Of a DNA stretch of 64,000 nt, positions 60,947 through 64,000 are shown piece by piece (the stretch's first letter is position 1; each line of letters begins with the position of its first letter). The position numbers were made by a program, and so were the translations under genes. The notes beneath the pieces were generated by a model. That model searched no databases, was not told the origin of the DNA, and saw only the letters and a program-made list of their open reading frames with translations. The stretch comes from Hyalangium versicolor (GTDB taxonomy: Bacteria > Myxococcota > Myxococcia > Myxococcales > Myxococcaceae): contig NZ_JAHXBF010000016.1 in NCBI RefSeq assembly GCF_020103695.1, positions 125,790-189,789 on the forward strand, in the 5' to 3' direction.

Positions 60947-62410
60947 CTAGCCGTCCGTGCCCGTCTTCCCCGAGGGAGAGGTGGGGGCCATCACCGAAGC
61001 GCTTGGGGCCGCAACCTTTGCCTGGGGCCGGGCGTTCCACACGCGGGTGGCCAGCACGAGCCCCACCACGGACAGGGGCACGAGGGCGATGGGCCAGTTG
61101 CTCCAGTTCCGCACCACCTTGGCCGCGTCGCCCGAGGGGAGGATGTTGCCCAGCAGCAGCGACTGGACGGCGGTGCCCGCGTAGACGGCGCCGTCGACGA
61201 TGCCCACCACCACGCCCGCGTTCTTCTTCCCGCCGAAGTCCATGGTGGCCGTACCGGACAGCATGCCGTGCACGCCGATGACGCACAGGGACATGAAGAT
61301 GACCGTCCACCCGAGCAGAAGGTTGTGCTCGATGAGGAAGAGCGAGACCAGCGCGCCCAGCGTCATGCCCGCATAGAGCACGGCGGACACGGGGCCACGC
61401 CGCGAGTCGAACACCTTGTCGGAGATGACGCCGGCGAACATGCCGCCGGTGATGCCGGCCACGCACAGAAGCATGCCCCAGTTGACCGCGACGAAGCTGT
61501 CACTCACGCCCGTGGCCTTCGCGAACTTGGGGTACCACTGCATGATGGCGTTGCGCATGAAGCCGCTGCAGAACTCCACCAGAAGGATGACGACGATGGT
61601 GGAGTTGCTCAGCATCTTCCCGAGCAGTTGGCCCAGCGACAGCCGCTTGCCCGAGTCCTCCCACGAGGCATCCGCCGTCTCGAAGTCCGGGTGGCCCGTC
61701 TCCCCCGGCGTGTCGCGGATGATGAAGAAGTCCAGCACCACGAAGGCCACAAGGATGAGCGCCGGCACGAAGAACACCCACCACGTGGGTGCCGCCTTGG
61801 CGATCATCCGGCTCCAGTCGTACGCGAAGTACAGGCCCAGCGAGATGAGGATGCCGAACACGCCGCCCAGCAGCCCGCGCTCGCGCAGGTGGAACCACGC
61901 CGCGTTCACCTTGACGATGGAGACAGCGCCGAAGCTCTGGAAGTACATGTTCGCCGCGTAGAGCACCGACAGCGTCACCACCAGCCCGCCCGGCGGCTGC
62001 CAGTCTTGAGCCAGCACGGCGTACACCACCAGGCCCATCAGCACATTGCACAGCGCGGAGCCGCCCGCGGAGATGAGGATCGTCCTTCGGCCGCCCCACC
62101 TGTCCGTCAGCGGCCCGTTGAGCAGAAACGCCACGCCGTAGACGATGGTGCCCCACGAGAAGATGGTGCCGAAGTCCGCGTTCGTCGTGCGGTGGCCCAG
62201 CGCGCTGGTGGCCTCATTGAGGTTGTAGCGCCCCATGTAGAGGAACGCGTACGTCATGCCCAGCGGGAACCAGTTGAGGAACCGCCGGCGCTTGAAGGCC
62301 TCCGAGTGCCCCAACTCCACCTTGGGCAGCCGCGCCAGCACCAGCGCGATCGCCGCGAGCAGGATGAGGATCGGCAGCAACTGCTGCAGCCACGCGGGCA
62401 GGGACGACAT
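60947..62410 (-). CDS. Organophosphate:phosphate antiporter-type MFS transporter
   Basis: The 487-residue protein has about twelve transmembrane helices and the OPA signature in the first half: 'FLNWFPLGMTYAFLYMGRYNLNEAT' (split) and 'LNGPLTDRWGGRRTILI'. In the second half it has 'MRNAIMQWYPKFAK' and 'GMFAGVISDKVFDSRRGP'. This group (GlpT, UhpT) exchanges phosphorylated sugars or glycerol-3-phosphate for inorganic phosphate. The exact substrate is unknown. The N-terminal helix (2-25) is an extra segment before the usual start. It lies 86 bases from the membrane protein on the same strand and 82 from the Nudix gene. Confidence 0.83.
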   Translation of the reverse strand: MSSLPAWLQQLLPILILLAAIALVLARLPKVELGHSEAFKRRRFLNWFPLGMTYAFLYMGRYNLNEATSALGHRTTNADFGTIFSWGTIVYGVAFLLNGPLTDRWGGRRTILISAGGSALCNVLMGLVVYAVLAQDWQPPGGLVVTLSVLYAANMYFQSFGAVSIVKVNAAWFHLRERGLLGGVFGILISLGLYFAYDWSRMIAKAAPTWWVFFVPALILVAFVVLDFFIIRDTPGETGHPDFETADASWEDSGKRLSLGQLLGKMLSNSTIVVILLVEFCSGFMRNAIMQWYPKFAKATGVSDSFVAVNWGMLLCVAGITGGMFAGVISDKVFDSRRGPVSAVLYAGMTLGALVSLFLIEHNLLLGWTVIFMSLCVIGVHGMLSGTATMDFGGKKNAGVVVGIVDGAVYAGTAVQSLLLGNILPSGDAAKVVRNWSNWPIALVPLSVVGLVLATRVWNARPQAKVAAPSASVMAPTSPSGKTGTDG

Positions 62411-62492
62411 GCGGTGAACCTCGGTGAAGCAGGGAGAGGATGGCGACGCACCCTATCCGGTCCCCCACCGGCGGCCAACCCACGCGGTGCGG

Positions 62493-63164
62493 CTACGACT
62501 GCTCGGCCAGCAGCCGGGTGATGGCGATCTCCAGCTTCGCGTCCGGCACCTCGCCGTGACGGCACGCCGCCAGCACCTCGGGCAGCGGACGCCACTGCAC
62601 CCGCGTCCCCTCCTCCAATGGAGAGCCATCCCCCTCCGGCGGATGAGCCTCCTTGCCCGTCACATCCACTGCCGTGGGGAACACCTTCTCCGACAGGATC
62701 CCTGGCGCCACGAAGAAAGCGCCTCCCAGCAATTGGATCTCGTCGGGCCGCACCTCATAGCCGGCCTCCTCGCGCACCTCCTCTACCGCGCGGCGCCGCA
62801 CCCCCTCTTCTCCCTTGTCCTCCACCTCCATCACTCCGGCGACGAGCTCCTCCACCATCAGGTAGCTCACCGGATCCGGCACCACCATCTCCTTGCCCTT
62901 GCGGAAGTAGGCCGCGGGCCGGAGGTTCTTGCGCGTGAGCACCTCCAGCCCCGACGCGCCGCGGCGATAGACGAGCACCGCCACCGCATCCAGCCGCGGG
63001 CGATCCACCACATCCACGCGGTACACCGGCGATGTGGATCCATCCGCACGCCGGTTGCGGCAGCGCAGCCTCCGCAGCCTCAGGAAGCCCTCGTCACACC
63101 TCGCGGTAGACGAGAAATCCTCGATGATCTCGATATCCGTCACGGTTGTGTCGCCGCTGCGCAT
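62493..63164 (-). CDS. Nudix hydrolase
   Basis: The 223-residue protein has an ADP-ribose pyrophosphatase-like Nudix fold: 'DAVAVLVYRR' strand, 'AGVMEVEDKGEEGVRRRAVEEVREEAGY' (Nudix helix, quoted in pieces) and C-terminal 'FPTAVDV'. In the box, the glycine-to-glutamate spacing is longer than canonical and the usual Arg of REUxEE is Glu, while 'EEVREEAG' retains the metal-binding glutamates. It probably cleaves a nucleoside diphosphate linked to another group. ATG at 63164. Divergent from the nucleotidase gene. Confidence 0.8.
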   Translation of the reverse strand: MRSGDTTVTDIEIIEDFSSTARCDEGFLRLRRLRCRNRRADGSTSPVYRVDVVDRPRLDAVAVLVYRRGASGLEVLTRKNLRPAAYFRKGKEMVVPDPVSYLMVEELVAGVMEVEDKGEEGVRRRAVEEVREEAGYEVRPDEIQLLGGAFFVAPGILSEKVFPTAVDVTGKEAHPPEGDGSPLEEGTRVQWRPLPEVLAACRHGEVPDAKLEIAITRLLAEQS

Positions 63165-63284
63165 GCCTGCCTCCCTGGCGGGTGATTACGGCCGTCCCGC
63201 GTCGCTTGCCCGTGCCTGCCTGATCCCGTACCTTGCGCCGTCTCCTGCTGAGTCCCTTTCACAACACCCCCCCGGACCCACCTG

Positions 63285-64000
63285 ATGCGTCGTGCCCTGA
63301 TCGGCCTCCTGTGTGCCCTGGTGTTTGCCTCGTGCATGCCAGTGTTGGAAGGCGAGGAATACCAGCTCGCCGGCCAGGAGGTTCGCCTCACCCTCCTCCA
63401 TACCGCGGACATCCACTCGCGGCTGCTCCCCTATGACTTCGCCCCGCTGAAGACGGACACGGACCTGGGGCTGATCCCCGAGGCGGGCCCGTTCGGCGGT
63501 GCCACGCGCATCGCCGCCATCCTCAAGCGCGAGCGCCAGAAGGGAGACCGGGTTCTCCACCTGGACTCCGGAGACTGCTTCCAGGGCGCGCCCATCTTCA
63601 ACGTCAACAACGGAGAGGTGGAGTTCAAGTTCCTCTCGGACGTGCGGCTGGACGCGGCCGTGATCGGCAACCACGAGTTCGACGCGGGCGCCGCCAACTT
63701 CGTGCAGAAGGCGCGCGACTTCGCCAGCTTCCCCCTGCTGGCCGCCAACTATTACTGGGACGTGCCCGCCGACAGCAGCAACAACGGCGCCGCGCAGGTG
63801 TCCGCGCCGTACACCATCCGCACGGTGAAGGGCCTGCGGGTGGGCATCATCGGCATGGCCAACCTCTCCTCGCTCAACTCGATCGTCGAGGGCGGCAACT
63901 CCCTGCAAGTCACTCCGCTGGAGCAGAACGAGGCGGCGCGCGCCTATGTGGATCTGCTGCGCCCCGTCACGGATCTCGTCGTCATCACCAGCCACCTGGG
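63285..64000 (+). CDS. 5'-nucleotidase/metallophosphatase-type lipoprotein (partial, C-terminus outside window)
   Basis: The frame is open from the ATG at 63285 to the right edge, so the C-terminal substrate domain is missing. A lipoprotein signal ends 'LVFASC' (Cys17). The metallophosphoesterase motifs follow: 'LLHTADIHSRLLPYD' (Asp-His), 'LHLDSGDCFQGAP' (GDxxxG-type), 'VIGNHEFDAG' (GNHE/D) and 'TDLVVITSHLG' at the edge. This is the UshA/5'-nucleotidase layout, an outer-face or periplasmic enzyme releasing phosphate from nucleotides. It shares the divergent promoter region with the Nudix gene (120 bases between). Confidence 0.88.
   Translation, partial: MRRALIGLLCALVFASCMPVLEGEEYQLAGQEVRLTLLHTADIHSRLLPYDFAPLKTDTDLGLIPEAGPFGGATRIAAILKRERQKGDRVLHLDSGDCFQGAPIFNVNNGEVEFKFLSDVRLDAAVIGNHEFDAGAANFVQKARDFASFPLLAANYYWDVPADSSNNGAAQVSAPYTIRTVKGLRVGIIGMANLSSLNSIVEGGNSLQVTPLEQNEAARAYVDLLRPVTDLVVITSHL

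Overview
The window is GC-rich chromosomal DNA of a myxobacterium, most likely a Cystobacterineae relative (Archangium, Cystobacter, Stigmatella or Myxococcus type). This is inferred from the gene types: three eukaryote-like Ser/Thr kinases with different C-terminal fusions, an MglA-family GTPase carrying the 'TVPGQ' signature, a complete chemosensory operon with a CheA-receiver hybrid and a TPR-CheR, two MYXO-CTERM-type metalloproteases, an ADYC-type secreted protein, a DUF4388 protein and many lipoproteins. Species was not determined. There are no rRNAs, insertion sequences, phage genes, CRISPR arrays or restriction systems. No stretch over 300 bases lacks a gene. Two genes run off the edges: a CARDB lipoprotein on the left and a 5'-nucleotidase-type lipoprotein on the right.

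Layout. 1-4.2 kb: CARDB lipoprotein, HAD phosphatase, FAD oxidoreductase, rpmB. 4.2-7.8 kb: peptidoglycan recycling (murQ, anmK) around an exported DUF2314 protein. 7.8-17.7 kb: MglA-like GTPase, a Ser/Thr kinase-nSTAND-membrane-FGE-like giant, an ADYC protein and a TPR-CHAT protease, all on one strand. 17.7-22.8 kb: collagen/fibrinogen-like lipoprotein, DUF4388 protein, iPGM-like metalloenzyme, lipoprotein metalloprotease, CpdA-like phosphodiesterase. 23-28.3 kb: exported TldD-like protease, UDP-sugar dehydrogenase, heparinase-like lyase. 28.5-36.8 kb: degenerate histidine kinase convergent with a che operon (cheW-cheR/TPR-mcp-cheY-cheW-cheA/REC). 37-42.2 kb: Ser/Thr kinase-PEGA-TonB fusion, HAD-IB phosphatase, and a coupled set of two metzincin proteases plus a small exported protein. 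42.3-44.5 kb: gltX, small exported protein, tRNA-Gln(CUG), tRNA-Glu(CUC). 44.6-48.1 kb: response regulator, membrane protein, receiver-histidine kinase, DUF2795 protein, small hydrophilic protein. 48.2-52 kb: pyruvate dehydrogenase operon pdhA-pdhB-pdhC. 52-64 kb: HAD enzyme, SDR, thioesterase, membrane protein, Ser/Thr kinase-TPR, NGLAT-repeat lipoprotein, large unknown membrane protein, OPA-type transporter, Nudix hydrolase, nucleotidase-type lipoprotein.

How the genes work together. The most striking region is 7.8-17.7 kb. A GTPase, a kinase carrying a STAND NTPase module and a sensor-like FGE fold, and a caspase-like TPR-CHAT protease lie in order on one strand. These are the building blocks of the predicted NTP-dependent conflict or programmed-response systems described from multicellular bacteria. 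The FGE-like domain lacks the catalytic cysteines expected of a true formylglycine-generating enzyme, so it more likely binds a ligand. The che operon is a self-contained membrane-receptor array without cheB, flanked by what looks like an ATP-binding-dead histidine kinase. The pdh operon, gltX and tRNAs, rpmB, murQ and anmK are housekeeping. Start sites were chosen from ribosome-binding sites, signal peptides and family N-termini; where they are uncertain the entry says so.
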